Shown here: positions 17,740-26,310 of the stretch, piece after piece
How positions within the stretch are numbered: position 1 is the stretch's first letter
Layout: each line of letters begins with the position of its first letter
Origin: Muribaculum sp.
GTDB taxonomy: Bacteria > Bacteroidota > Bacteroidia > Bacteroidales > Muribaculaceae
NCBI GenBank assembly: GCA_009775095.1
Contig: VSOZ01000014.1
Location: forward strand, 1 to 64,000
Length of the DNA stretch: 64,000 nucleotides
Direction: 5' to 3'
Notes under the pieces: model-generated
Database searches by the model: none
Seen by the model: only the letters and a program-made list of their open reading frames with translations
What the model was told of the DNA's origin: nothing
Translations under genes and position numbers: made by a program

Positions 17740-19764
17740 ATGTCTGAATCAGTCACACGTATAAAATATATAATACTAACAGCCGTAATAAGTTCATTTT
17801 TTTGCGGGCAAATCAAGGCTCAGATCAATACCGAGCAGGTGTTGCGCGTGGGGCAGAACTCTCTTTATCTTGAAGATTATGTGCTGTCAATACAGTACTT
17901 CAATCAGGTCATAGCGGCCAAGCCGTATCTTGCACAACCTTACTTTTACAGGGCTATAGCCAAGCTCAGCCTTGACGATTATCTGGGTGCGGAGGCCGAT
18001 GCTTCGATAGCGATAGAGAAAAATCCGTTTATAACCAATGCTTACGAGGTCAGGGGTGTGGCTCGACAGAATCTCGGACGCCACCGCGAGGCCATTGAGG
18101 ACTACACAACCGCCCTTGCGCAGCTTCCTGAGAGCCGTGGCATATTGTTCAACAAAGCTCTCGCCGAGGAGGAAATCAAAGACTACGAGGCATCGGAGAA
18201 AAGCTATGCGGAGTTGCTCAGGATATATCCGCGTTACGATAACGGTTATGTTGGACGTGCCCGTCTGCGTCTTGCCACCGGCGATACTATAGCCGCTCTC
18301 GAGGATATAGACAAGGCGCTTGAGTTAAACAAGAACGCGGTCAATGCCTATATAATGCGAGCTGACATAGCCATAAAGTCGTCGGGCGACTACAAGAGCG
18401 CGCTTGCCGATATGGACGAGGCTATAAAATTGCAGCCGCAATATGCCGGATTTTTCATAAACCGTGCATTTCTAAGGTATAATCTTGATGACTACTTCGG
18501 GGCTATGGCCGATTATGACTATGCCATACAGCTTGAGCCACTCAACGCTACGGCTCTGTTTAACCGCGGGCTGCTTCGTGCGGAAGTGCATGACAACAAT
18601 AAGGCTATCGATGACTTCTCGAAAGTACTTCAGCTTGATACAGACAACTATCATGCGCTTTATAATCGTGCTCTTTTATATAAAGACATAGCCGACTACC
18701 GAAGCTCTATAAATGACCTTGACAGAGTTATAGAGGCGTATCCGGGTTTTGCCGGAGCCTATTTCGTCAGGTCGGAGGCCAAGAGGCTTATGGGCGATAC
18801 CGGTTCGGCAGAAAAGGACTACCGCAAGTCCATGGCTCTTTCCAAGCTGCCGGTGGCTGACGATGACAATGAAGAGTCGGCCTCAAAAAGCGAGGATGCC
18901 CCGGAGACGCAACAGGATGTCGCCAACCGCTTTACATCGCTGCTGACAATCGAGAACAACGCCACGGTCAAGGAGGAGTACAGCACTGCCGGCATAAAGG
19001 GCCGTGTTCAGGACCGCAATATGGCGGTGGAGATAGAGCCTATGTTCACATTGAGCTACTACGTGACCTCTACCGAACTTAAGGAAGCTCCTTATTATAT
19101 AAAGGAGATAGACGAGATCAACGGCACACGTATGCTCCGCTTCCTCGTCATGGTGACAAACCGTGAGCCGCAACTTACCGACGAGGACGCCATAGCCAAG
19201 CACTTTGCCTCGATAGAGTACTATACATCCTATATATCCACTCACTCGCCGCGCGCCATCGATTATTTCGGACGTGCCATGGATTACTGCACGCTTCACA
19301 ACTATCAGGCGGCAATAAATGATCTTGACAAGGCTATCGAGCTTACTCCCGACTTCACGCTCGCTTATATGCTGCGTGCCAATGCCCGATTGAAACTTGC
19401 CGAGGTCGAGTCGATGAGCCATAATAAGGATGCCGCGGTGCCGGGGCTTGTAAAGCGTACAGAGCAGATGGTGCATACGGAAGCTATCAACGACATAAAC
19501 CGGGTTATCGAGTTGTCGCCGCGAATGGCGTTTGCCCATTACAACAAGGGCAATCTGCTTGTGGCCGCCGGTGACTATACATCGGCCATCAGCGCTTATA
19601 CAAAGGCTATAGAACTGAAACCCGACTTGGGCGAAGCCTTCTATAACCGCGGTTATCTGTATCTTAAACTCGGCAACCGCGATGCAGGTGTGACCGATCT
19701 AAGCAAGGCGGGAGAACTCGGTATAGTACCGAGTTACAACCTGCTTAAGCGAATGACTCGATAA
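17740..19764 (+). CDS. Secreted tetratricopeptide-repeat protein
   Basis: 674 residues. The N-terminus carries a signal peptide (ILTAVISSFFCGQIKAQ). At least ten TPR units follow in two blocks, about 30-375 and 505-660, recognisable by repeats such as AIDDFSKVLQLDTDNYHALYNR. Between the blocks lies a low-repeat segment beginning with an acidic linker (residues about 375-400). TPRs mediate protein-protein contacts; the partner is unknown. It is divergent from the NADH dehydrogenase gene. Confidence 0.85.
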   Translation: MSESVTRIKYIILTAVISSFFCGQIKAQINTEQVLRVGQNSLYLEDYVLSIQYFNQVIAAKPYLAQPYFYRAIAKLSLDDYLGAEADASIAIEKNPFITNAYEVRGVARQNLGRHREAIEDYTTALAQLPESRGILFNKALAEEEIKDYEASEKSYAELLRIYPRYDNGYVGRARLRLATGDTIAALEDIDKALELNKNAVNAYIMRADIAIKSSGDYKSALADMDEAIKLQPQYAGFFINRAFLRYNLDDYFGAMADYDYAIQLEPLNATALFNRGLLRAEVHDNNKAIDDFSKVLQLDTDNYHALYNRALLYKDIADYRSSINDLDRVIEAYPGFAGAYFVRSEAKRLMGDTGSAEKDYRKSMALSKLPVADDDNEESASKSEDAPETQQDVANRFTSLLTIENNATVKEEYSTAGIKGRVQDRNMAVEIEPMFTLSYYVTSTELKEAPYYIKEIDEINGTRMLRFLVMVTNREPQLTDEDAIAKHFASIEYYTSYISTHSPRAIDYFGRAMDYCTLHNYQAAINDLDKAIELTPDFTLAYMLRANARLKLAEVESMSHNKDAAVPGLVKRTEQMVHTEAINDINRVIELSPRMAFAHYNKGNLLVAAGDYTSAISAYTKAIELKPDLGEAFYNRGYLYLKLGNRDAGVTDLSKAGELGIVPSYNLLKRMTR

Positions 19765-19801
19765 ATCGTAAGCGACAGTCGGTTTTTAAATGAATATTTC
19801 T

Positions 19802-19809
19802 TATTTTTG
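19802..19809 (+). promoter_or_regulatory. -7 promoter box (TATTTTTG) of the DUF4301 gene
   Basis: Exact TAnnTTTG match, 27 bases before the ATG at 19837. An in-frame TTG at 19807 lies inside this box, so it cannot be the real start. Confidence 0.55.
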
Positions 19810-19836
19810 CGCAAAGTATTAACCAAAATCAACAAT

Positions 19837-21357
19837 ATGACTAACCAAGACGAAAAAACACTGGAGCAAAGAGGCATAGCCCCCGAACTGTTTGAAGCGC
19901 AATTGCGTCGATTCGAGACAGGTTTCCCTTATCTGCGTATTCTCGACACCGCCCGCGTGGGCGACGGTATAATAAACCTTGACGATGACGGCCGTGAAAA
20001 GGCGGTGGCCCGTTGGGACCGTTTCCTTGCCGACGGAGGTCAGGTGTATAAATTTGTGCCCGCTTCGGGTGCGGCGTCGCGTATGTTCAAGGCTCTGTTT
20101 GAATTCCTTGACGGCAACGAGGATGTGCCTGCCGAGGGTTCGGCTGCCGACACTTTCGTAAAAGAGCTTCCCCGTTTCGCGTTTTATGACGAGCTGAATG
20201 AGGCCGCCAAACGCATGTATGGAGCCGACCTTGATGCCCTGAAGGGTGCCGGCCGTTACAAAGATATCGTGGCCGCTCTTCTGAAAAAAGAGGGGTTGAA
20301 TTACGGAGGCCTGCCCAAAGGATTGCTGAAGTTCCACTCTTATGCCGAGGGACCGCGTACTCCGCTTGAGGAGCATCTCGTGGAGGGAGCGCAGACTGCC
20401 GCCAACTCGCACGGTGTTGTCAACCTGCACTTTACTGTGTCGCCCGAGCATCGCGAACTGTTTGACAAGAAAATAGCCGAAGCGTTGCCGGCTCTTGAAA
20501 ATCGTCTTGGAGTGAAGTACAACATAAGTCTGTCGGAGCAGAAGAAGTCGACTGACACGGTAGCCGTCAATCCCGACAATACTCCCTTCCGTGAAAACGG
20601 CGAACTGCTTTTCCGTCCCGGCGGTCACGGCGCGCTTATCGAGAACCTCAATGACATCGACTCGGCGGTGGTGTTTATAAAGAACATCGACAATGTGGTG
20701 CCCGACAGCCAGCGTCAGGCCACAATCGACTACAAGAAAGTGATAGCCGGATACCTTGTCGAGGTAGTGGACACTATCGACAAGTATCTTGACATGATCA
20801 ATACCGGACGTTACACAATGGACGATGTGAGAGACATGATAGCATTCATGCACGATACACTCAATATACGCGACGATAAGATGAAGTCGCTTGAAGATGT
20901 GGATCTGGTGCTCTATATAAAGAATAAGCTGAACCGTCCGGTGAGGGTGTGCGGTATGGTACGCAACGAGGGCGAACCCGGCGGAGGGCCGTTTATAGCG
21001 TACAACCCCGACGGATCTACCTCGCCTCAGATACTCGAAAGCACCCAGATCGACCCCGCCAATGCCGCTTATAAGGAGATGATGGGGCGTGCCACTCACT
21101 TCAATCCGGTAGATCTTGTGTGCTACGTTAAAGATGCCGAGGGCCGGAAGTTTAACCTGCCCGATTACGTGGACCCCGATACCGGCTTTATCTCGTCCAA
21201 GTCAAAGAACGGCAAGGAGTTGCGTGCGCTTGAGCTCCCGGGCCTCTGGAACGGAGCCATGAGCGACTGGAACACGGTGTTTGTCGAAGTGCCTATCGCC
21301 ACGTTCAATCCCGTAAAGACGGTCAACGATCTTTTGCGTCCCGCTCACCAGAGCTGA
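19837..21357 (+). CDS. DUF4301 family protein
   Basis: 506 residues from the ATG at 19837 (MTNQDEKTLEQRGI). An upstream in-frame TTG lies within the promoter -7 box and is rejected. The protein is soluble and matches my recollection of DUF4301, a conserved Bacteroidetes family of unknown function. Notable blocks are KFVPASGAASRMFKALFEF near 70, with a phosphate-binding look, and GGHGALIENLNDID near 265; both resemble nucleotidyltransferase-like folds, but no function is established. Confidence 0.85.
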   Translation: MTNQDEKTLEQRGIAPELFEAQLRRFETGFPYLRILDTARVGDGIINLDDDGREKAVARWDRFLADGGQVYKFVPASGAASRMFKALFEFLDGNEDVPAEGSAADTFVKELPRFAFYDELNEAAKRMYGADLDALKGAGRYKDIVAALLKKEGLNYGGLPKGLLKFHSYAEGPRTPLEEHLVEGAQTAANSHGVVNLHFTVSPEHRELFDKKIAEALPALENRLGVKYNISLSEQKKSTDTVAVNPDNTPFRENGELLFRPGGHGALIENLNDIDSAVVFIKNIDNVVPDSQRQATIDYKKVIAGYLVEVVDTIDKYLDMINTGRYTMDDVRDMIAFMHDTLNIRDDKMKSLEDVDLVLYIKNKLNRPVRVCGMVRNEGEPGGGPFIAYNPDGSTSPQILESTQIDPANAAYKEMMGRATHFNPVDLVCYVKDAEGRKFNLPDYVDPDTGFISSKSKNGKELRALELPGLWNGAMSDWNTVFVEVPIATFNPVKTVNDLLRPAHQS

Positions 21358-21394
21358 CAGAACTTTCATTTGCAGGGCGGTGTTATTACAGTGT

Positions 21395-22456
21395 ATGAAT
21401 AAGAAGGACTCTGTAATAAGACTTTGGCGCGAATGTTTCGACGATACTGACCAGTATGTCGACATGTTTTTCAGCGAGGTTTACCGCGATGACGACGCTC
21501 TCGTACTCGAAGAGGAGGGTCGGGCGGTAAGTTCGATGATGTTACAGCGTTACACCATGAATTTTCATGGTGTAACGTCATCTATAAGCTATGTGTGCGG
21601 AGCCGCCACCGCCAAGCGTTTGCGCGGCCACGGCTACATGAGGCGTCTTATGGGAGAAGCGTTGCGCGAATCCTATCGGCGCGGCGATGTGCTGTGTACG
21701 CTTATTCCGGCAAGCGAGTGGCTGTTTCACTACTACGGACATATGGGCTTTTCGCCGGTATTTTATATTGACATGGAGCGGTATACTCCTGCCCATAAAT
21801 TTCAAAGTATCGGGGTGTATAGCCGTTATTACGACCTTGCGGGAGCCGAGGCATATGATTTTTTCAACAGAGTCATGGAGTCGAGACCCTGCACCGTGCA
21901 GCACACCCGCCGTCAGTATGACGAGATCCTGATGGATAATTCGGCGGATGCCGGAGCTGTCATAGCGCTTGCCGATTCTTGCGGCGTCCTTGTGGCTATG
22001 GCGTTTGCCGTTCCTGACGGCGATGAGGTTGTGGTCAAGGATGTGCTTGCGGCCGATGACGACTCGCGTGCGGCGGTACTTGCCGAAGTGCTTAAGGAGT
22101 TTGCCGGTTGTCCGATGACTGTCTACGGATATTATGCTTCGGTTCGTGATAATGATGATTATGTGGCCCGCGGTATGGCGCGTGTGGTAAACGTAGAGAA
22201 GTGTCTTTCGGTAATCGCCGGGCGTTATCCCGACATGAAGCTGTCGATGAGAGTCAATGACCCCGAGATAGGTGAAAACAACGGTGTATATATTTTAGGC
22301 GACGGTAAGTGTACACGCGATGACTTATACGGTGGTGAGCTTGACTACGACATAGACGCGGAGGTGCTTACCTCCATAATTTTTGGAAATGACGTTACAC
22401 GGCGGTTGTTGGACTTTCCGGCCGAACGTCCGTTTATAAGTCTTATGCTTGATTAA
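21395..22456 (+). CDS. GNAT-family (Eis-like) N-acetyltransferase
   Basis: 353 residues from the ATG at 21395 (MNKKDSVIRLW); an ATG 15 bases upstream is possible. The acetyl-CoA binding block is YVCGAATAKRLRGHGYMRRL, with the (R/Q)xxGxG/A loop, and the GNAT core is followed by a second acyltransferase-like half and an SCP-type C-terminal part. This is the Eis layout. The acceptor is unknown. A 30-base perfect palindrome (21548-21577) lies inside the gene. The thioredoxin gene begins 12 bases after the stop. Confidence 0.8.
   Translation: MNKKDSVIRLWRECFDDTDQYVDMFFSEVYRDDDALVLEEEGRAVSSMMLQRYTMNFHGVTSSISYVCGAATAKRLRGHGYMRRLMGEALRESYRRGDVLCTLIPASEWLFHYYGHMGFSPVFYIDMERYTPAHKFQSIGVYSRYYDLAGAEAYDFFNRVMESRPCTVQHTRRQYDEILMDNSADAGAVIALADSCGVLVAMAFAVPDGDEVVVKDVLAADDDSRAAVLAEVLKEFAGCPMTVYGYYASVRDNDDYVARGMARVVNVEKCLSVIAGRYPDMKLSMRVNDPEIGENNGVYILGDGKCTRDDLYGGELDYDIDAEVLTSIIFGNDVTRRLLDFPAERPFISLMLD
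21548..21577. repeat. 30-base perfect palindrome inside the GNAT gene
   Basis: Arms CGTTACACCATGAA and TTCATGGTGTAACG, 14 bases each, around a central TT. It encodes residues of the block RYTMNFHGVT. Such a long exact dyad in coding sequence is unusual. Confidence 0.9.
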
Positions 22457-22468
22457 AAACAGAATAAA

Positions 22469-22900
22469 ATGATAAAGAGATTTTTTACAGCTCTGTTACT
22501 GACATGCATATTCGCTTTGTCAGCCGGAGCACAGGAACCTGTGAAAGCTATAGGTCAGGAAGAGTTTATGAAGGAGATATTTAATTATCGCAATGATACA
22601 GTGCAGCCGGTACGCCCTACGTTGGTCGATTTCTGGGCCCCGTGGTGTGCTCCTTGTCTGCGTCTGTCGCCGATAATCGACTCATTGGCCGTAAAGTACA
22701 AAGGACAGGTTGACTTTCGTAAACTTAATATTGACGAAAACCAAGACTTGGCACGTGATCTCGGTATAAATTCCATACCGCTTGTAGTACTGTTTCCCAA
22801 TGACGGACGCCCTATGCGCGGTATGATGGGCGTACAACCGGCCGAGTTCATTGACCAATCCATAAAAGAGTATTTGTTGCCCAAGAGCACCGCCGAGTAA
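22469..22900 (+). CDS. Periplasmic thioredoxin-like protein
   Basis: 143 residues: signal peptide (RFFTALLLTCIFALSAGAQ), then a thioredoxin fold with the active site WCAPC near residue 54 in the block VDFWAPWCAPCLRLSP and the cis-proline in NSIPLVVLF. It is probably a periplasmic thiol-disulfide exchange protein. The last codons and the stop lie in a hairpin at 22881-22916. It follows the GNAT gene by 12 bases. Confidence 0.88.
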   Translation: MIKRFFTALLLTCIFALSAGAQEPVKAIGQEEFMKEIFNYRNDTVQPVRPTLVDFWAPWCAPCLRLSPIIDSLAVKYKGQVDFRKLNIDENQDLARDLGINSIPLVVLFPNDGRPMRGMMGVQPAEFIDQSIKEYLLPKSTAE

Positions 22901-22916
22901 AAGCCGGTGCTCTTGG
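22881..22916. terminator. Hairpin between convergent thioredoxin and sigma genes
   Basis: Perfect 12-base arms (CCAAGAGCACCG / CGGTGCTCTTGG) with a 12-base loop holding the thioredoxin stop codon. No T-run on either strand, so termination by this hairpin alone is uncertain. Confidence 0.4.
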
Positions 22917-22918
22917 AT

Positions 22919-23509
22919 TCATGCTGAGAGTACGATATTGTTCTCGGCTGCTATGCGACGCATGTTAAGTATTGCGTAACGCATGCGGCCGAGAGCTGTG
23001 TTTATGCTTACACCGGTTGTCTCGGCAATCTCTTTGAAGCTCATGTCATTGTAGTAGCGCATGACGAGCACCTCTTTCTGCGGCTCGGGCAGAGCGTCGA
23101 TTATGCGTCGCACGTCGGCTTTTATCTGGTCGTTGACCATGATGTCCTCGATGTTTTCCTCACAAAGATCACGGCGGTTGAGCGGATTGGTGTCTTCGTC
23201 ATCGGACGACATGTTGTTTTCAGCCTTCTCCTGACGGAAGTGGTCTATGATAAGATTGTGTGCTATGCGCGAGAGCCAAGCGCTGAATTTGCCCGACTCG
23301 ATGTAGCGTCCCTGACGCAGGGTCATAATAATCTTGACGAATGTTTCCTGAAATATATCGTCGGCAAGGTCTTTGTTTTTTACAATGCGTAATATGTAGG
23401 AAAACAATTTGGACTTATGGCGATGCAATAAAGTGTCAAAAGCTTTGTTGTTACCGTCAATGTATTGTCTCACGAGCTGCTCGTCGGTGAGAGTAGTCAA
23501 TATGTGCAT
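22919..23509 (-). CDS. ECF-type RNA polymerase sigma factor
   Basis: 196 residues. Region 2 is visible as LVRQYIDGNNKAFDTLLHRH...LADDIFQETFVKI...GKFSAWLSRIAHNLIIDHFR. Region 4 is LPEPQKEVLVMRYYNDMSFKEIAETTGVSINTALGRM. No anti-sigma gene is next to it. It is transcribed from a strong promoter at 23594-23625 with a leader of about 75-80 bases. Confidence 0.92.
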   Translation of the reverse strand: MHILTTLTDEQLVRQYIDGNNKAFDTLLHRHKSKLFSYILRIVKNKDLADDIFQETFVKIIMTLRQGRYIESGKFSAWLSRIAHNLIIDHFRQEKAENNMSSDDEDTNPLNRRDLCEENIEDIMVNDQIKADVRRIIDALPEPQKEVLVMRYYNDMSFKEIAETTGVSINTALGRMRYAILNMRRIAAENNIVLSA

Positions 23510-23593
23510 TGCTTAAAGTTGTTTTGGTTAGAGTAATGTCGATCTATAGGCGTTAAGGTTTTTAATTGGTTAATACTGGTTTATTGATATGTG

Positions 23594-23625
23594 CAAAGAT
23601 AGTGCCGTGTCATGACAAATACAAA
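23594..23625 (-). promoter_or_regulatory. Strong housekeeping promoter of the sigma factor gene
   Basis: Minus strand: TTTG at 23625-23622, 20 bases, TATCTTTG at 23601-23594. Full match to the Bacteroidetes -33/-7 consensus. The rest of 23510-23808 holds AT-rich leader sequence and an imperfect hairpin at 23764-23801; no gene is seen. Confidence 0.7.
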
Positions 23626-23808
23626 TCAATTAAATATTTTTTACGGTTGCCACACAATAAAGTCGCTGAAATCGTGTTGCCGTTTTAAGTATAAAATAAG
23701 TATTATATAAAATTCAGTTATGTTTACATATTTGTGTCATGTCAGCTATAATAAAACCGGCATGGCGGTCGTTAATAAGATAAGTCTAATGATTAACCGC
23801 CTATAGCC

Positions 23809-23982
23809 ATGGATAAAAAGAAAACCGGAAACAATTCTGTGTCGGCTGACAATGGCAGTGGCGGCGGAGTCGGCAGTGAGTTGCCTCGAGCGACGACAAT
23901 AGAGTTTATACGGCAGTTTGCCCGAAGCTATAAAGCCGATTCAAGATTGCCCTTGCCGTTACGCGGCTTTATCGTAAATTGA
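23809..23982 (+). CDS. 57-residue small protein of unknown function
   Basis: Starts with MDKKKTGNNS, followed by a Gly/Ser-rich stretch, then a conserved-looking half, TIEFIRQFARSYKAD, and the end LPLPLRGFIVN. I believe small proteins with an FIRQFAR...LP..L.GF.N ending occur next to sigma or housekeeping genes in Bacteroidales, but this is from memory. Support: clean ATG, a hairpin with a bulge directly before the start (23764-23801), and a good terminator directly after the stop. No promoter with a full -7 match was found. Confidence 0.6.
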   Translation: MDKKKTGNNSVSADNGSGGGVGSELPRATTIEFIRQFARSYKADSRLPLPLRGFIVN

Positions 23983-23984
23983 TT

Positions 23985-24033
23985 CCGACATTGGCAGCCT
24001 GCTTCGGCATGGCTGTCATGTCGGTTTTATTTT
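23985..24033 (+). terminator. Intrinsic terminator after the 57-residue gene
   Basis: Arms 23985-23999 and 24011-24024 (near perfect, one bulge), loop of 11 bases, then TTTTATTTT on the plus strand. It overlaps the end of the convergent gldB gene. Confidence 0.75.
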
Positions 24034-25022
24034 GTGCCGTATTTCGATTTTATGAGTGTGTTGCGCGAGTTGTAGAAGTTTGCTGATAATAGTTGTTGCG
24101 GGGTACAGCCGTTGTTGTGTTGCAGATAGCTGTTGACGATGCGGTAACCTATATATCGGCCTGCGCGTCCCGGTACTTCAGGTCCTATGGCCGAAGTGGC
24201 GGGAGCCGGCTTTACGAGACGGTCGGCTATGGCGGGATCGGTTGAAAAAAGCAATCGTTTTTTTATAAGCGCGTTCCAGATTTCGGTCTCATGTGATTCT
24301 ATGTAATCAAGTTGTGCGCAGTCATATCCGAGTGCGTCCGCAAGGCTGAAATCAGGCATAGACATTTCGATAGTCGCTATAATAGCCCCTTCATAGAGCA
24401 TGCGGTTCAATGCTGTCGGTTCTTGTCCCTGAATGAACGGATAGTTGACCGTCAATACAGCTTCCAATATGTCGTAAGGCATGCGTCGGGCGGTCTTTGT
24501 CTGTCGGAGGTAGTTGTCGAAATAGCCGTAGCCTTCATAGCCGGCTCCGAGGTAGTGGTTCAGCCCGATGAGCATGATGCTGTCGGTCATGATTATCGAC
24601 TGGTTGTAAGGCGACACGACGCCATACATGAGCGGCCATTGTAGTTCCGGCATCAGATTATGCTTTGTCGACATTACCGCTCCAAGTACTTTCTCCACCG
24701 AGTCATGACAGTTGTAGCGCGACATGATGTCGGGAGTAAACACCTTTACCGCTCTGCTCCGGGCATATGCATTAACTGCCGAATCAGTCGGCGCCGAAGT
24801 GTCCATGAGCAGTATTGACAGCACTTTGGCAAACGAATTGCGGAATGCGCTGCGCGCGGCACTGTCCATGTCGGTATAATTAAAAACCTCGAGGTCGAAG
24901 CGGGTTACCTCCGCTTTTGTGTCATTTGATGAATCGTGTCCGGCACTTCCACACGAGCATAGAGCCATTAACCAAAGGATAATAAACAGATTGCCGCACC
25001 GTATGTCGATATTGTTTGTCAT
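24027..25022 (-). CDS. gldB: GldB-like lipoprotein
   Basis: 331 residues. Lipoprotein signal with lipobox LCSCG near residue 23. The body matches the gliding-motility lipoprotein GldB family, which is also kept by non-gliding Bacteroidales: RFDLEVFN near the start, MLIGLNHYLGAGYEGY in the middle and RAGRYIGYRIVNSYLQ near the end. It probably works in the envelope; its role outside gliding is unclear. The ATG lies only 4 bases past a -7 box, so the mRNA should be leaderless. No other gld genes are nearby. Confidence 0.8.
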   Translation of the reverse strand: MTNNIDIRCGNLFIILWLMALCSCGSAGHDSSNDTKAEVTRFDLEVFNYTDMDSAARSAFRNSFAKVLSILLMDTSAPTDSAVNAYARSRAVKVFTPDIMSRYNCHDSVEKVLGAVMSTKHNLMPELQWPLMYGVVSPYNQSIIMTDSIMLIGLNHYLGAGYEGYGYFDNYLRQTKTARRMPYDILEAVLTVNYPFIQGQEPTALNRMLYEGAIIATIEMSMPDFSLADALGYDCAQLDYIESHETEIWNALIKKRLLFSTDPAIADRLVKPAPATSAIGPEVPGRAGRYIGYRIVNSYLQHNNGCTPQQLLSANFYNSRNTLIKSKYGTK

Positions 25023-25026
25023 TACG

Positions 25027-25034
25027 CAAAAGTA
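25027..25034 (-). promoter_or_regulatory. -7 promoter box (TACTTTTG) of gldB
   Basis: Exact TAnnTTTG match, with only CGTA between it and the ATG at 25022. Confidence 0.5.
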
Positions 25035-25141
25035 GTCTATTTTTGTCCGCTACGTTTAAAAAAGTTGTTTAAAACATCCGATTTTTTATTCCATATGGGT
25101 AAAAAGTGACGTTTCATCGACAAAATTACCTGCTAATTTCG

Positions 25142-25149
25142 TAATTTTG
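25142..25149 (+). promoter_or_regulatory. -7 promoter box (TAATTTTG) of the amidase gene
   Basis: Exact match, 18 bases before the ATG at 25168. The in-frame TTG at 25147 is part of the box and is not the start. Confidence 0.5.
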
Positions 25150-25167
25150 CACTATATTAAAGAAAAT

Positions 25168-26280
25168 ATGGGCCGATTGTTCCAAATCTTATTCATTTTT
25201 GTGGCTTTGACATGTCAGTATACCGGTGCGGAGGCAAAGGATTTTGTCTTGGTTATTGATGCAGGTCACGGAGGTCATGATTACGGAGCGGTCGGTGACA
25301 AGACCAATGAAAAATCGATAAATCTCGGCGTCGCTCTTAAATTCGGCAAGCTTGTTAAGCAGCATCATAAAGATGTGAAAGTGGTGTATACCCGCGACGG
25401 TGATTACTTCAAGACTCTTCAGCAACGGGCAGAGATAGCCAATAAAGCCTCCGGCGACCTGTTTGTGTCGATACATACCAACTCTGTTGACAAAAGAAAC
25501 AAAAACCGCCGCAGAATAAAGGGTACCGCCACCTATACATTAGGCCTTCATCGCAGTGCCGAAAACCTTGATGTGGCCAAGCGTGAAAATGCCGTGATGA
25601 TGCTTGAGGATGATTTTACAGCTACATATCAGGGCTTTGATCCTAATTCTACCGAATCATATATAATATTCGAGTTGAGCCAGAATAAGCACATGGACCA
25701 GAGTATCGACTTTGCGAGCAAGGTTCAGTCAGAGATGGTGTCAACTGCCGGCCGGCAGGACAATGGTGTGCGTCAGGCCGGGTTCTGGGTTCTTGCCAAA
25801 ACAGGAATGCCTGCGGTGCTTGTAGAGCTGGACTTCATCTGCAATCCTGTGTCGGAGCAGTTTTTGGGTTCGGAAAAGGGGCAGACTAAATTTGCCAAGG
25901 CTATATATAACGCTTTTACATCGTATAAAACGGCATATGATCATAGCTCGGGTGGAAAGGTCCGTGTTGAGGATGACACTCCCATATTGACTGATGATGA
26001 CTCCGATGAAGATGACGACATGCAGGGCGATATGATTGACAATGGCGGTGAGTTGCGCTACAGGATTCAGATACTTGCTTCCGACGTGAAGTTAAAATCC
26101 GGGTCGTCGCAATTTAAAGGATTGAAGAATGTCGACAACTATTATGACGGTGGATTGTATAAATATACGGTGGGCGACTATAATTCTATGGACGAGGCTC
26201 TGATAGAACTTAAAAAAGTAAGGTTAAAACACCGTGAAGCGTTTGTAATAACCATGCGTGACGGAAAGCGCGTAAAATGA
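25168..26280 (+). CDS. N-acetylmuramoyl-L-alanine amidase with SPOR-like tail
   Basis: 370 residues from the ATG at 25168 (MGRLFQILFIF). After a signal peptide comes an Amidase_3 domain. The zinc ligands and catalytic residues are visible: His in VIDAGHGGHD, Glu in NEKSINLG, His in FVSIHTNS and Glu in VLVELDFICN. An acidic linker (TDDDSDEDDDMQGD) leads to a C-terminal RYRIQILAS...YKYTVGDYNS domain that resembles a SPOR peptidoglycan-binding fold. It cleaves the amide between MurNAc and the stem peptide in the periplasm, probably at division. The MCE gene follows 30 bases downstream. Confidence 0.92.
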   Translation: MGRLFQILFIFVALTCQYTGAEAKDFVLVIDAGHGGHDYGAVGDKTNEKSINLGVALKFGKLVKQHHKDVKVVYTRDGDYFKTLQQRAEIANKASGDLFVSIHTNSVDKRNKNRRRIKGTATYTLGLHRSAENLDVAKRENAVMMLEDDFTATYQGFDPNSTESYIIFELSQNKHMDQSIDFASKVQSEMVSTAGRQDNGVRQAGFWVLAKTGMPAVLVELDFICNPVSEQFLGSEKGQTKFAKAIYNAFTSYKTAYDHSSGGKVRVEDDTPILTDDDSDEDDDMQGDMIDNGGELRYRIQILASDVKLKSGSSQFKGLKNVDNYYDGGLYKYTVGDYNSMDEALIELKKVRLKHREAFVITMRDGKRVK

Positions 26281-26310
26281 CATAAAATACTTTAACGACA
26301 GAATATAATT

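Noticed and set aside
19819..21099. 426-codon ORF antisense to the DUF4301 gene
   Set aside because: Shadow frame without domain or start signal.
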